Shown: in pieces, positions 16,915 to 26,088 of the stretch
Layout of the letters: each line of letters starts with the position of its first letter
Numbering within the stretch: position 1 is the stretch's first letter
Assembly: GCA_965221135.1 (NCBI GenBank)
Contig: CBDCRZ010000106.1
Coordinates: 434,001-498,000, forward strand
Origin: Sansalvadorimonas sp965221135
GTDB taxonomy: Bacteria; Pseudomonadota; Gammaproteobacteria; Pseudomonadales; Endozoicomonadaceae
Length of the DNA stretch: 64,000 bases
Direction of reading: 5' to 3'
Notes under the pieces: generated by a model
What the model was told of the DNA's origin: nothing
The model's database searches: none
Seen by the model: the letters and a program-made list of their open reading frames with translations, nothing else
Program-made: the position numbers and the translations under genes

Positions 16915-18195
16915 TTATCCCACAGAGGTATTGAATATACGATTTGGTAGTATCTGCAGGAGATTTTCTGCACTGGTGCGTCTGGCCGGATCTTTGGCCA
17001 GACAGACTTTTACCATGGCTGAGGCCAGGTTGACGCCCTCACCAATAGGCAGAGGCTCGCCCCTGGTGTACTGGTCTACCAGTAGGTGAATCTGTTGCTG
17101 CAGGTGTTTGGCCTCTTCTTTCGTAAGCTTATCGACAGACTTTCCCATCCCCGGCAGAGCATTGAGTTCATCGGTAAAATCGTCACCTTTTTGTTTGCCA
17201 ACCAGCATTTGCATCAGCGTCAGGCCTGTTGCCCAAATATCATTATGGGAGCCTGAGTTTTCACTGATGCGGGCTCCAGGGCGCAGGACGGTTGTACCGC
17301 GAACCTTGTCAGGTGAGTAGCCACTGTTTTGATCAAAAGCTGCCATGCCCTGTTTTCCGGTGACTTCCCCCAAATCACCAATCAGCAGGTGGTCATTATC
17401 AGTGATAAGCAGATTACTGGGTTTTAAATCCTGATGGATAATATGGTTGTGGTGCAGAAATGCCGTTCCCCGAAACAGCTGCTCTGAGAGCTGGAAATAC
17501 TCTTTGTCTGTGAGTCCTTCTACTTTTAGTCTGCTCGCAAGGCTGCCTTTTTCTGCCATAGGCAGAAGCAGATAGGGTTCGCCCTCAATAACGCCGCAAC
17601 CCACCATGCTAATGACATGATTCTTTCCATTGAGGTGGTCTGGCTGGTCGGCCAGCCATTGCATCACTCGCGCCTCTCTCACCATGGAATCACCAGCCAG
17701 ATACAGATCGATTTCCGTTTCCCCCTGTTTCATGGTGGGAACCGAACAGGGGAACAGCCTCTTGATAACAATATTTTGTTTATCCAACTGCACCTTCTGT
17801 ACATAACCATTACTACCGGAGGCAAGAAAGCCTGGTACTTTCTTGCTTTCAAAATCCTCCATGCGCTTTGCCAGCAGATCCCTGGGGATGTGCTGGCTGT
17901 ACTGGTTATGGCTGAAGTGGGGGCCGTAGTTATCCCAGGTGTAATTAATGCCGACGTGACATTCCGGCATGGATGGTTGCTTTGGTTGAATTCCAGGCGC
18001 AGCTGCGGGGTTAGAGATTCGACGAGAGGTTAGAGATTGCTCCGAAGCATTTGATCCTGCGTTCTGTTCCTGAATATGTTTCTGCGCCGGAGTGCTCACT
18101 GGAGATGAGGGGTTTGCAGGAGCTGAAACCGGAAGTTTACCCGGCGGATTTGCCGGCGGCTTCGGTGGTAACGGAGGCATTGTCATCGAAGTCAT
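16915..18195 (-). CDS. Eukaryote-like Ser/Thr protein kinase with Pro-rich N-terminus
   Basis: The 426-aa protein begins with ~80 residues rich in Pro, Ala, Ser and Asn (PPLPPKPPANPPGKLPVSAP), resembling disordered secretion or interaction tails. The kinase domain has a Gly loop (LASGSNGYVQKVQ), VIK lysine near 144, IIHQDLKPSNLLIT (HQD instead of HRD, near 253), IGDLGEVTG in place of DFG (the metal-binding Asp is kept), and DIWATGLTLMQML. It looks catalytically competent, with Gln replacing the activating Arg. It has no signal peptide or membrane segment and lies 72 bp upstream of radA on the same strand. A type III or other secreted effector is possible. Confidence 0.85.
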   Translation of the reverse strand: MTSMTMPPLPPKPPANPPGKLPVSAPANPSSPVSTPAQKHIQEQNAGSNASEQSLTSRRISNPAAAPGIQPKQPSMPECHVGINYTWDNYGPHFSHNQYSQHIPRDLLAKRMEDFESKKVPGFLASGSNGYVQKVQLDKQNIVIKRLFPCSVPTMKQGETEIDLYLAGDSMVREARVMQWLADQPDHLNGKNHVISMVGCGVIEGEPYLLLPMAEKGSLASRLKVEGLTDKEYFQLSEQLFRGTAFLHHNHIIHQDLKPSNLLITDNDHLLIGDLGEVTGKQGMAAFDQNSGYSPDKVRGTTVLRPGARISENSGSHNDIWATGLTLMQMLVGKQKGDDFTDELNALPGMGKSVDKLTKEEAKHLQQQIHLLVDQYTRGEPLPIGEGVNLASAMVKVCLAKDPARRTSAENLLQILPNRIFNTSVG

Positions 18196-18282
18196 CCATG
18201 AGTTTGTTCTTTAACCACTAAGAGTAGATGCAAAAGAAAAGGTCTATGCTTTTTCAATGCTGTATCAATTGCATTGCGTTTG

Positions 18283-19482
18283 ATGGCTAAGGCCAATGGC
18301 CGGGGGAAGGGACAGGTGAAATTAATAATAAGGTTGTTGCTGGGAATTATTGTGGGGGTGGTTATTGGCCTTTATGCACCTCTGCCATTTGTAAGAGCGC
18401 TGATTACGTTCAAAAGCCTGTTTGCTGAACTGTTGAGCTTTACCGTGCCGCTGGTGATTCTGTTTTATGTGATGTCTGGCATCGGCAGTTTACAGAAAGG
18501 CTCCGGACGGATGCTGGGTACCACTCTTTTACTCTCTTACCTCTCAACTGTGCTGGCGGGTCTTATGGCCTTTTTACTGGCGTCTGAGGTTTTGCCGGAA
18601 GTCATGACGACATCAGTCACGCTGTCTTCCACCGGAAACTCTCTGGTGCCCTGGTTTCGTCTGGATTTACCGCCCCTGCTGGGAGTGGCCACTGCTCTTG
18701 TAACCGCCTTTATGTTTGGCATGGGCATCTCGGTGACTCACAGCCGTGAACTGCTTAAGCTGGTGGACCACAGCCGGAATGTTATTGAGCTGGTACTTCT
18801 TAATGTGATTATTCCGGGTCTGCCTTTTTATATCTGTGCCGTCTTTGCAGAGATGGGCGCTACGGGAACAGCGTTTGACACTATGTCGACCTTTGCCTGG
18901 GTACTGGCACTGGCCTTGTTGCTGCACTGGACCTGGTTGATTGTCATGTTTGTGGTGGCGGGTGCCAGTACCGGCCGTAGCCCCTTCAATATGCTCAGGG
19001 TGATGTTTCCCAGCTACATCACAGCAGTGGGGACTTTATCCAGCGCTGCGACGATTCCTGTGACTGTGAGTTGTGCGCGGCGGCTGAAGGTGAACGCCCA
19101 TGTGGTGGATTTCTCTATTCCCCTCTGCGCGACGATTCACCTTTCGGGCAGTGCCATCACTCTTATGGTGTGTGTAACAGCCGTGATGCTGCTGGAAGGA
19201 GCCGGAGTGGTCGCGCTGATGGATATCCTGCCGTTCCTGCTAACCCTCGGCGTAGCACTGGTAGCAGCTCCCGGAATACCCGGTGGTGCGGTGATGGCAT
19301 CTATTGGCCTGCTGGTGAGCATGCTTGGTTTTGATGAGAATGCCGTTGCCCTGATGATTGCGCTCTATCTGGCTCAGGACAGTTTCGGTACCGCCTGTAA
19401 TGTGACCGGTGACGGTGCCATTGCTGCCATTGTGGAGCAGCTTGGAGATAACCGCTTTCCGTCTACCAATAAGGACCCATAA
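18283..19482 (+). CDS. Dicarboxylate/amino-acid:cation symporter (DAACS/SDF family)
   Basis: About 399 aa with eight or more hydrophobic helices: LIIRLLLGIIVGVVIGLYAP, SLFAELLSFTVPLVILFYVM, and the SDF-family features SSAATIPVTV (serine-rich re-entrant loop) and QDSFGTACNVTGDGAIAAIV near the C-terminus. The family imports glutamate, aspartate, serine or C4-dicarboxylates with Na+ or H+. Substrate not determinable. A TTG start at 18274 is also possible; I prefer the ATG at 18283, although neither has a strong RBS. Confidence 0.88.
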   Translation: MAKANGRGKGQVKLIIRLLLGIIVGVVIGLYAPLPFVRALITFKSLFAELLSFTVPLVILFYVMSGIGSLQKGSGRMLGTTLLLSYLSTVLAGLMAFLLASEVLPEVMTTSVTLSSTGNSLVPWFRLDLPPLLGVATALVTAFMFGMGISVTHSRELLKLVDHSRNVIELVLLNVIIPGLPFYICAVFAEMGATGTAFDTMSTFAWVLALALLLHWTWLIVMFVVAGASTGRSPFNMLRVMFPSYITAVGTLSSAATIPVTVSCARRLKVNAHVVDFSIPLCATIHLSGSAITLMVCVTAVMLLEGAGVVALMDILPFLLTLGVALVAAPGIPGGAVMASIGLLVSMLGFDENAVALMIALYLAQDSFGTACNVTGDGAIAAIVEQLGDNRFPSTNKDP

Positions 19483-19505
19483 ACAAAAAGCTAAAGGGTA
19501 ACGCT

Positions 19506-19930
19506 ATGAGGCGGAGACGTTTTCTTTCCCAGCTGATGACGGCTTGTGCTGTGGCCTCTGTTGCCAGAGTTGGTTCAGCATCGGCTGGCCAGTGTATAAA
19601 GGTTCCCGCCTCCGGCTCCGGCCCTATGAAGCCTTTAAGCCAGCCTTTGCTGGAAAATAATCTGACCCGCACTCAGCCTGATGGGCCACTGGCTGCGGGT
19701 GAACCTGTCACTCTCACCGGCCGGGTGTTGAATGAAGCACGCGGTCTTGTCGCGTTTCGGACACCCCATATCCACTTCACCGTAACTCTTCACCTCCCAG
19801 ATATTCTTTGGCCGGTTTGATCTGGTGCTCTAAAAAGTCAGAAGAGGAACGTCGTTTACTGACGGCTGTCGTAGAACGAAATGCTGCAGGTGAATCCGTT
19901 TCTTTGTGACGGTTTGATATTGTTGTGTGA
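19506..19930 (+). pseudogene. Decayed Tat-exported intradiol ring-cleavage dioxygenase-like gene
   Basis: The frame starts with a twin-arginine signal (MRRRRFLSQLMTACAVASV...GSASAG) and then TGRVLNEARG and FRTPHIHFTV, the metal-ligand motif of intradiol dioxygenases. The middle of the enzyme is missing and the frame stops at 19820. A further fragment in another frame, RRLLTAVVERNAAGESVSL, a stop, then RFDIVV, looks like the C-terminus and ends at 19930. The gene has an internal deletion plus frameshift and stop. Confidence 0.6.
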
Positions 19931-19989
19931 AGGCTTTGCTATGACCGTTTTTTCTCGCGCCTGTTTTCTTGAATCGGTGTGGGAAATTT

Positions 19990-20492
19990 CCGCTTAAAAT
20001 GAGCCTTTAAACCGTGTCGTCTTTTATCTTCTACCCTCTTTCTCACCCTGCTGCCAGCACTGGCCAGTACCTTTGATCTTTTTCAGGGAGACGAGCAAAA
20101 ACCACCTTCCGTAAAGCCCTTCAAGCTCCCCACCCTTACTGGAGAGGAGGCGGACTTTCATCGCTATATCCCGCCTCTGATAAGTACGCCCCGACTGGAT
20201 GGAGTGGCTGCTGAAAGGGGTAGGGCGGCCGGTGAAGCACCGCACGGTCACCCATGTGGTCACCGACGCCATGACAGTTTCAGGGGGGCCGCTCTCGCCT
20301 TACTCAGATCGGCGCTTCCACTTGTTCGGCGGCCGTTTTCGCACTGGGGAGCCGGTGGAATACGGTATCTCGGCCTGTGTTGTAAGTGCATGCATTGGGC
20401 TCAATAGCCTGGTACCTCAGGGCGAGTTTGCGCCGTTTTTTTATGACTGGGCCGGGCATTATGAGGCCGGGGAGATTGATGCAGCGGAGTAG
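19990..20492 (+). pseudogene. Unrecognised broken gene
   Basis: One frame gives a signal-like LLSSTLFLTLLPALASTFDL, then KLPTLTGEEADFHRYIPP and STPRLDGV (about 20018-20215). A second frame continues from 20199 as VKHRTVTHVVTDAMTVSG, then LFGGRFRTGEPVEYGISA and stops at 20492. The two pieces look like one exported protein broken by a frameshift near 20200. Family not recognised. Confidence 0.4.
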
Positions 20493-20573
20493 CGGCGAAC
20501 CGGTTTCGGTTTTTTTAACTACCTTATACCCCCCATGCACTGAGGTGCTGTCACAGAAGAGAAAGGGGGGGGC

Positions 20574-22333
20574 AATGTCACAACAAACATCAAAGCCATG
20601 GAGCCATAAACCACAGAGCTCTAAATCATGGAGCTCTAAATCATGGAATCATATTGGCGGCACCTGTCTTTTAATGATTACTTCCGGGTTCTATTCCAGC
20701 GCCAGTACCGCCGGTTTCGACACTGCGAAGAACGCATCAATGACCCCCATCGTAGCGATGGTGGCCCTCTCGAATGCCTCTGGTAATGGAACCGCCGTGG
20801 GTGCCAAAGGCGGTTACAAACCCATCAATGGCACACATGGCAATGGTACCTACTTAGCCTCAATACACGCCCCCGGTAAAAACACCTCCGGGATAGCAAG
20901 ACAGCGCCACAAAAAAACTGGCCTGTTCAACCCCAATCACCCATCGGCTCCCGGTAACAGTTCCTCTGAGCGGAGTAGAAACAGCAGAGAATCTGCATTT
21001 GGCCAATCAACTTCCCGCCGCAGGCGCCAGGCGGAACCGGGTACGTTTGTGGGCTGCTCTCCGCGGTTCGCGACGTCTTATCAACAAAAAGCCACGATCG
21101 ATTTTTCCCATGAACCCCCCAGCCTTTCCAGCCTGTGGCAGTAGCTCAACTCCTTTCAGAGGCCGATATGCCAGTGACAACCAGGGGCTGGTGCGCATTG
21201 TCCGGCTGCAGCGTGAGGGGAATGGCGCAGGTAGCAACTCAGATAACAGCGCGACCCTGACCCTGGATCAGACATTTGGTGTAAATGGCTCTGTGCTGCT
21301 CAATGCCCCGACAACCCAGGAGAACCGCACACTGCTGCGGGGGTTGCCGGTTTCCCAGAAGATAAACGGAACCCACCTGACCAGCCTTTACGCACTGCCT
21401 CCTTTATTCACTAACAGCTAGGTAAACAGCAGCTCTTTAAATAGCACAGCATCAACAGGAGTGGCTTTAGTGCGCTTCCCCCTGACAGCGGGGGACAACA
21501 GAGACGTTGATATAGAAACCTATCCCGGCCGGCCCTTCCTGCTGGAGCAGGATGGCACCGGATAGAGCGTCTGGATGTGGGAGAAAACATCCGGCCAGGC
21601 CTCTGTGAACAGGCTGGTTCGGAACCAGCTCACTGACGGCAGCTTTACTGAAGAACAGACGTTTGATCTGGATATGACAGCCTTTCCCAATCACAACATT
21701 ATTGCGGTAAATAAAGACAAGGATTACGTGTACGTTGCACGAAGGAACATCACTGACCTCCAGCTGGAACGCTACGACCTGGCCACCGGTGAACTGGATG
21801 GCTGGGAGGGTTCTGCGCAACTGCCTTCCGGTACAGCAAACGGCCAGTATGCACTCTCCATCAGTACACAGCCTGTCAACAGTAGCTATTCGCAAATACG
21901 GTTAGACTTACATCCCCTGGAAACAGCCACCGTAACAGGCAGTGGCCAGCCCACCGCGCTGCGGGTGCAGGTTCCGGAATTTGGCGGAGACGCCGAGCTG
22001 ACCTTCTTTACCCCGGAGCGCATTGTGGCCGACAGGTTTATTATGCCCACGGCGAGCACAAGCACGTCTGCTGCAACGCCTCAGCCAATTCCAACAACAA
22101 ACACAACCTCTCACCGGGCTGGTGACATTGCCGGAGGGTTCGTTGGTGGTGTGGCTGTTACAACGGTGGCAGCCGTGGGTTGCGGCATCGCTGGCGGGTG
22201 TGCGTACAAGCACAGAAATGCGATCCAAAACAAATGGCAACATCGTCGTAAGAACGCCCAGTCCTGGAAACCAGAACGGGCCGCTGCACAGGAACAGAGG
22301 TTCGAGATGCAGCAGGGGACCAATGATGATTAA
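20574..22333 (+). pseudogene. Broken surface/exported protein gene
   Basis: An ATG at 20574 starts a 190-aa piece with a hydrophobic leader (GGTCLLMITSGFYSSAS) and an Asn/Gly/Ser-rich stretch ending with RRRRQAEPGTF. The frame breaks near 21100-21140. The rest lies in another frame: RYASDNQGLVRIVRLQREGN, a TAG at 21419, VRFPLTAGDNRDVDIETY, a second TAG near 21565, and then an open 252-codon piece to 22333. That last piece has a beta-rich region and a Gly/Val/Ala membrane segment (GGFVGGVAVTTVAAVGCGIA) with a basic tail, a single-pass topology. At least three lesions make it a pseudogene unless the sequence is in error. Confidence 0.6.
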
Positions 22334-22528
22334 CCGGTCATAACAGCCCGATCATAATATCAGCCGGTGGTGCCCAGAGATGTCGCCGGTTGATGTCTTA
22401 TCACTCAATAGATGGTTTGATTGTGCGACGTTCTTTTATTAAACACTGCCCATTCGCATTTTCAACATACTTGGGCAACCGTGTTTTTATGTGAAACAGA
22501 AACACTTTAAGCCAGTTAAATAGCTCAG

Positions 22529-22594
22529 CTAGCTGTATGCGACCATTGCAGAAATGACGAACTCATGCAAAAAGTCAGTGAGCATTTCTTTCAT
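22529..22594 (-). CDS. Candidate small protein (21 aa) with strong RBS
   Basis: On the minus strand a near-perfect Shine-Dalgarno (AAAAAAGGAGGTCTCGTT) is followed by ATG and a 21-codon frame, MKEMLTDFLHEFVISAMVAY plus Ser, ending TAG. It is amphipathic to hydrophobic in its second half, like many small membrane proteins or leader peptides. TATATT about 25 bp before the RBS could be a -10 element. The following ~150 bp of minus-strand sequence show no gene. Confidence 0.4.
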   Translation of the reverse strand: MKEMLTDFLHEFVISAMVAYS

Positions 22595-22744
22595 AACGAG
22601 ACCTCCTTTTTTAACAACCAAACCAATATAGACAAAGGGGCAGGGATGCAGGTCGGGTGGGAAGCAGCCGTGCGGTACGGAGGCCGGTTACTATTGTTGT
22701 GAGAGGTCTTGATTTGGATTGGCTGTATAGTTTTCTACCTTTAA

Positions 22745-22792
22745 AATAAAAAATGCCCCGAAGTCTTTGACCTGGGGCATTTTTTTGAGCAA
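22745..22792. terminator. Bidirectional terminator after the TRAP operon
   Basis: TGCCCC and GGGGCA form a stem flanked by A-runs on one side and T-runs on the other, so it has U-tracts in both directions. It lies 16 bp beyond the dctM stop. The rest of the 22334-22807 gap holds the candidate 21-codon ORF and nothing else I can identify. Confidence 0.8.
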
Positions 22793-22807
22793 CAGAAAAA
22801 TCTTGTT

Positions 22808-24094
22808 TTATGACGTTAAAGTGTTCAACAACATCACCAGATCTTCAGACCAGGTCACGATCATCAGCACTATAAGCAGTGCCGCAATCATCGGCATCAC
22901 TTCACGAACAAAGTCTGCGATGCGCACTTTAAGAATTGAGCATACCGTAAACATCATCGAGCCAAAGGGGGGTGTCACCCCGCCAATCATAATGTTCACG
23001 ATAACGATAATACCGAAGTGCACCGGGTTGATGCCTGCATTCACAACCGCTGGAAGCAGTAGTGGTGTCAGCAGGATCATAGCTGCGCCACCTTCGATAA
23101 ACATGCCGATGATAAGCAGCAGCAGGTTAATCATCAGCAACAGGACAATCTTGTTATCGGTGAAGGACACCAGTGCAGAGGCCACGTTCTGTGGAATCTG
23201 TTCCAGGGTCATGTAGTAGCCGAACACCATCGCGCCGATGATAATAAACATCACACTGGCGGTACCCTGAACAGTCTCTTTCAGAATCATCGGGAAGTGC
23301 GCAGGCTTCAGCTTACGGTAGATAAACACACCGATAACCGAGCACAGGAGTACAGCAATCGCACCGGCTTCTGTGGGTGTGAACAGGCCAAAACGCATAC
23401 CCAGAATAACGCCGAAAGGAATCATCAGGGCCGGCATGGCCTGGCAGAAGAAGTGCCAGCGCTCGCCTGCAGAGGCAGGTTCATCACGGGATACCGGGTA
23501 GTTTCTGCGGTGGGAAATAATCCGTACCGTAATCATCAGGGCAATAGCCATGAGGATGGCGGGAATGTAGCCCGCCATAAACATCTGGCTCACAGACACA
23601 TTGGCCAGCAGGGCATAGATAATCAGGTTAATACCGGGAGGAATGATCGGCCCGATGCTTGAGGAGGCAGCGGTAATTGCGGCACTGAAGGGCAGGTCGT
23701 AGCCACGCTTGGTCATTTCCGGCACCAGAATTTTGGCCTGCATCGCCGCATCTGCGTTCGCAGAACCGGAGATGCCACCCATCATGGCACTGAGAGCAAT
23801 GTTGACGTGCGCCAGACCACCACGCTTATGGCCGATAAACGACTCTGCCAGTTTCAGCAGACTGCTGCTGATACCGGAATAGTTCATCACCGACCCCACC
23901 ATGATAAAGAACGGAATCGCCAGCAGCGGGAAAGAACCTACCGAAGAGATAAACCGTTGCATTACCAGACTGACGGGAATGCTGGTGTTCAGGAACACAA
24001 AATAGAAAAGGGATGAGGCCATCAAAGAGAAGGCCACCGGTACGTTCAGTAGAAACAGAACGAACAGGATAAATATAGGGGTATACGCTTCCAT
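22808..24094 (-). CDS. dctM: TRAP transporter large permease (DctM)
   Basis: The 428-aa protein has the DctM pattern of about 12 helices, with FVLFLLNVPVAFSLMASSL at the start, AIPFFIMVGSVMNYSG, GGLAHVNIALSAMMGGISGSANADAA, ASSSIGPIIPPGINLIIYAL and a late GGVTPPFGSMMFTVCSIL. It is the ion-coupled translocation subunit of a TRAP importer. It is downstream of dctQ (11 bp) and dctP, and closes the operon. Confidence 0.95.
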   Translation of the reverse strand: MEAYTPIFILFVLFLLNVPVAFSLMASSLFYFVFLNTSIPVSLVMQRFISSVGSFPLLAIPFFIMVGSVMNYSGISSSLLKLAESFIGHKRGGLAHVNIALSAMMGGISGSANADAAMQAKILVPEMTKRGYDLPFSAAITAASSSIGPIIPPGINLIIYALLANVSVSQMFMAGYIPAILMAIALMITVRIISHRRNYPVSRDEPASAGERWHFFCQAMPALMIPFGVILGMRFGLFTPTEAGAIAVLLCSVIGVFIYRKLKPAHFPMILKETVQGTASVMFIIIGAMVFGYYMTLEQIPQNVASALVSFTDNKIVLLLMINLLLLIIGMFIEGGAAMILLTPLLLPAVVNAGINPVHFGIIVIVNIMIGGVTPPFGSMMFTVCSILKVRIADFVREVMPMIAALLIVLMIVTWSEDLVMLLNTLTS

Positions 24095-24105
24095 GAGAAA
24101 TTCAC

Positions 24106-24588
24106 TTACTCCGCTTTGCTGCTTGTGGAAGGGTTACGCAGCAGAGAAATCTCCTGTGCAAGAAAACGTACTGTGTGCAGAGTCATCAGACCAAAGCTGA
24201 GTACCAGCACAGAGTTGATGTAGAAATATGAGATGCCCATTACCGGTGTGGATTTGGACGACAGCATCATGTAATCAAAGCTGAGCCACAGCATGACTGC
24301 GAAGAAGCCGAGCAGGAAAAGGTGCAGGATGACCTGATAACGCTGGCGCATGCGTTCAGGGAACATGGCAATAATGATATCGACGCCGAGGTGCAGCTTG
24401 TTCTTATAACAGGAGCTGCCACCGAGATAGGTTGCCCATGTAAAGCAGATAACAGACAGTTCTTCTGTCCAGGGAATCACAAAGCCAAAGCCATACCGCA
24501 GAAACACGTTAATAATAACCATGAGTACGGTAATAGAGATGGCGATACTTGCGAAAATCTCTTCAAAGTATCGGAACAGGAAAGACAT
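24106..24588 (-). CDS. dctQ: TRAP transporter small permease (DctQ)
   Basis: About 160 aa with four helices: SIAISITVLMVIINVFLRYG, the WTEELSVICFTWATYLGG motif typical of DctQ, LHLFLLGFFAVMLWLSFDYM and a last one near SVLVLSFGLMTLH. The frame opens earlier from a TTG at 24615, but the ATG at 24588 places MSFLFRYFEEIFASIAISI at the N-terminus as expected. It bridges DctP and DctM in the inner membrane. Confidence 0.92.
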   Translation of the reverse strand: MSFLFRYFEEIFASIAISITVLMVIINVFLRYGFGFVIPWTEELSVICFTWATYLGGSSCYKNKLHLGVDIIIAMFPERMRQRYQVILHLFLLGFFAVMLWLSFDYMMLSSKSTPVMGISYFYINSVLVLSFGLMTLHTVRFLAQEISLLRNPSTSSKAE

Positions 24589-24618
24589 ACTTTTGGGCTC
24601 ATAAAGCAAAAACAAAGA

Positions 24619-24651
24619 CCGGGCTGTCAGTGCAACTCACTGACAGCCCGG
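24619..24651 (-). terminator. Intercistronic hairpin between dctP and dctQ
   Basis: CCGGGCTGTCAGTG pairs with CACTGACAGCCCGG over a 5-nt loop. On the minus strand a T-rich stretch (TCTTTGTTTTTGC) follows. Such partial terminators or RNA-stabilising hairpins after a binding-protein gene usually raise its expression over the permease genes. Confidence 0.75.
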
Positions 24652-24669
24652 CCATAGGGGAGTATCAAA

Positions 24670-25692
24670 TTACTTGGCTGCTGCGCGAATCTTGTTCAGT
24701 TCCGCCATGATGCGTTCGTGAATGTCTGCACTCCAGGTTGGGAACTGGGAGTAAACCTCGGCAGTCATTTTGTTGAACTGTGCAGAGTTTACTTCGTTAA
24801 AGGTTACGCCGGCTTCTTTCAGCTTTTCGGTGTATTCCTTTTCCAGACGAACCAGGGATTCGTTGTTGGTAGCCGCACCGTTCTCGAACTCTTCGTTCAC
24901 AATCTGCTGCTGTTCAGGCGTCAGTTTCTCCCACAGTTTTGGAGAGATGTAGATGCCGACAGAACCCAGGAAGTGGTGAGTCAGAGACATGGTGTTAGCC
25001 ACTTCGAAGATCTTGGAGCTGTACATGGTCAGGATGGAACCTTCCAGACCGTCAACAACACCCTGTTGTACGCCAGCGTAGGTTTCCGGGAATGCCAGAG
25101 CTGCCGGTGCTGCGCCCATAGCCTGCAGAGTGCTGATAAACATCTGGCTCTGAGGAACACGGATACGCATGCCGCGCATGTCTTCAGCGTTCACGATCTC
25201 TTTGTTGGTGATCATGTTACGGAAGCCGAACATGTAATCAGCGTTCAGGATCTTGATGCCTTTCTCTTCGGCCTGATCTTTCAGACCAGCAACCAGATCG
25301 GTGTGCATCATTTCGACGTATTCGTCGTAGTTGTTGTACAGCATTGGGCCGGCCAGAGCGGCGAAGTCTGGAACGTAGTCGCCCATGTAGGTCAGGTCTT
25401 CTACAGCAATCCAGTTGGCGCCGTTAACAACCTGTTCCATGTTGTCCTTGTAAACAGGCAGCTGGCCGCTTGGGAAAACAGTAATGTTTACGCCGCCGTC
25501 TGTACGTTCACGAATCTTGTCGCTGACTTTAACCAGCTCTTTGGTGAGTAGTTCGCTTGGGCTGAACACCAGGCTCATGTTGATATCAACAGGCTTGGCG
25601 GAGGCCGCTTCAGCTTGTTGTGGGTCCTTGTCGGAGGAGCATCCCGTCAGCAGCAAAGTGGCTGCCAAAACAGATCCGAGTAGCTTTTTCAT
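24670..25692 (-). CDS. dctP: TRAP transporter substrate-binding lipoprotein (DctP)
   Basis: The 340-aa protein has a lipoprotein signal (MKKLLGSVLAATLLLTGC, lipid-Cys 18), then the DctP fold: MSLVFSPSELLTKEL, KIRERTDGGVNITVFPSGQL, the conserved MRGMRIRVPQSQMFISTLQAMGA (Arg that binds carboxylate) and FPETYAGVQQGVVDGLEG. A C4-dicarboxylate or related organic acid is the usual ligand. It is the first gene of the operon, with AGGGA before the ATG. Confidence 0.95.
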   Translation of the reverse strand: MKKLLGSVLAATLLLTGCSSDKDPQQAEAASAKPVDINMSLVFSPSELLTKELVKVSDKIRERTDGGVNITVFPSGQLPVYKDNMEQVVNGANWIAVEDLTYMGDYVPDFAALAGPMLYNNYDEYVEMMHTDLVAGLKDQAEEKGIKILNADYMFGFRNMITNKEIVNAEDMRGMRIRVPQSQMFISTLQAMGAAPAALAFPETYAGVQQGVVDGLEGSILTMYSSKIFEVANTMSLTHHFLGSVGIYISPKLWEKLTPEQQQIVNEEFENGAATNNESLVRLEKEYTEKLKEAGVTFNEVNSAQFNKMTAEVYSQFPTWSADIHERIMAELNKIRAAAK

Positions 25693-25702
25693 TCTGGTTC
25701 CC

Positions 25703-25975
25703 TGGGGGTGGGTGTCAAAAATAAACTGCTTAAGGGCGCGTTATTAAACAGGGCTTCCCTTAAACAAGAGTCTCAAAATTTGGGTGCAACCGTGCCGGTG
25801 TTTTTTTGTGCAAGAGAAGAGCACACAAAAGTCTTTTTTAATATAAAACTGATAAATATTGTATCCGTAATAACCCTTTTGATTTGTTGTTGGCGAGGAA
25901 AGGGTTGTGTAAATAGTGAGCAATAAAGCTCTGAGGAGTGAATTTGGGAAAGTCCGGTTTTTATTGCTCGAAACT
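25703..25975. repeat. TRAP-operon leader region, copy 1 of a direct repeat
   Basis: About 270 bp immediately upstream of dctP recurs, diverged but clearly alignable, at 27237-27526 in the same orientation (shared AATAAACTGCTT, GCGTTATTAAACAGGGCT-like, AGAGCACACAAAA, TAATAACCC and GAGCAATAAA-like blocks). Here it must hold the dctP promoter. A 10-bp inverted repeat GAGCAATAAA/TTTATTGCTC (25918-25969) may be a regulator site. Confidence 0.75.
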
Positions 25976-26088
25976 TTTTATTGCTAGAATTAAGGGGAGA
26001 GGCTGAATTACTACAGCTGACACACAGGTCAACGCCCCCCCCCTTTTTTATATTTCCTTCATGCTATCTTTCAGTGTCCTTTTGTCAT

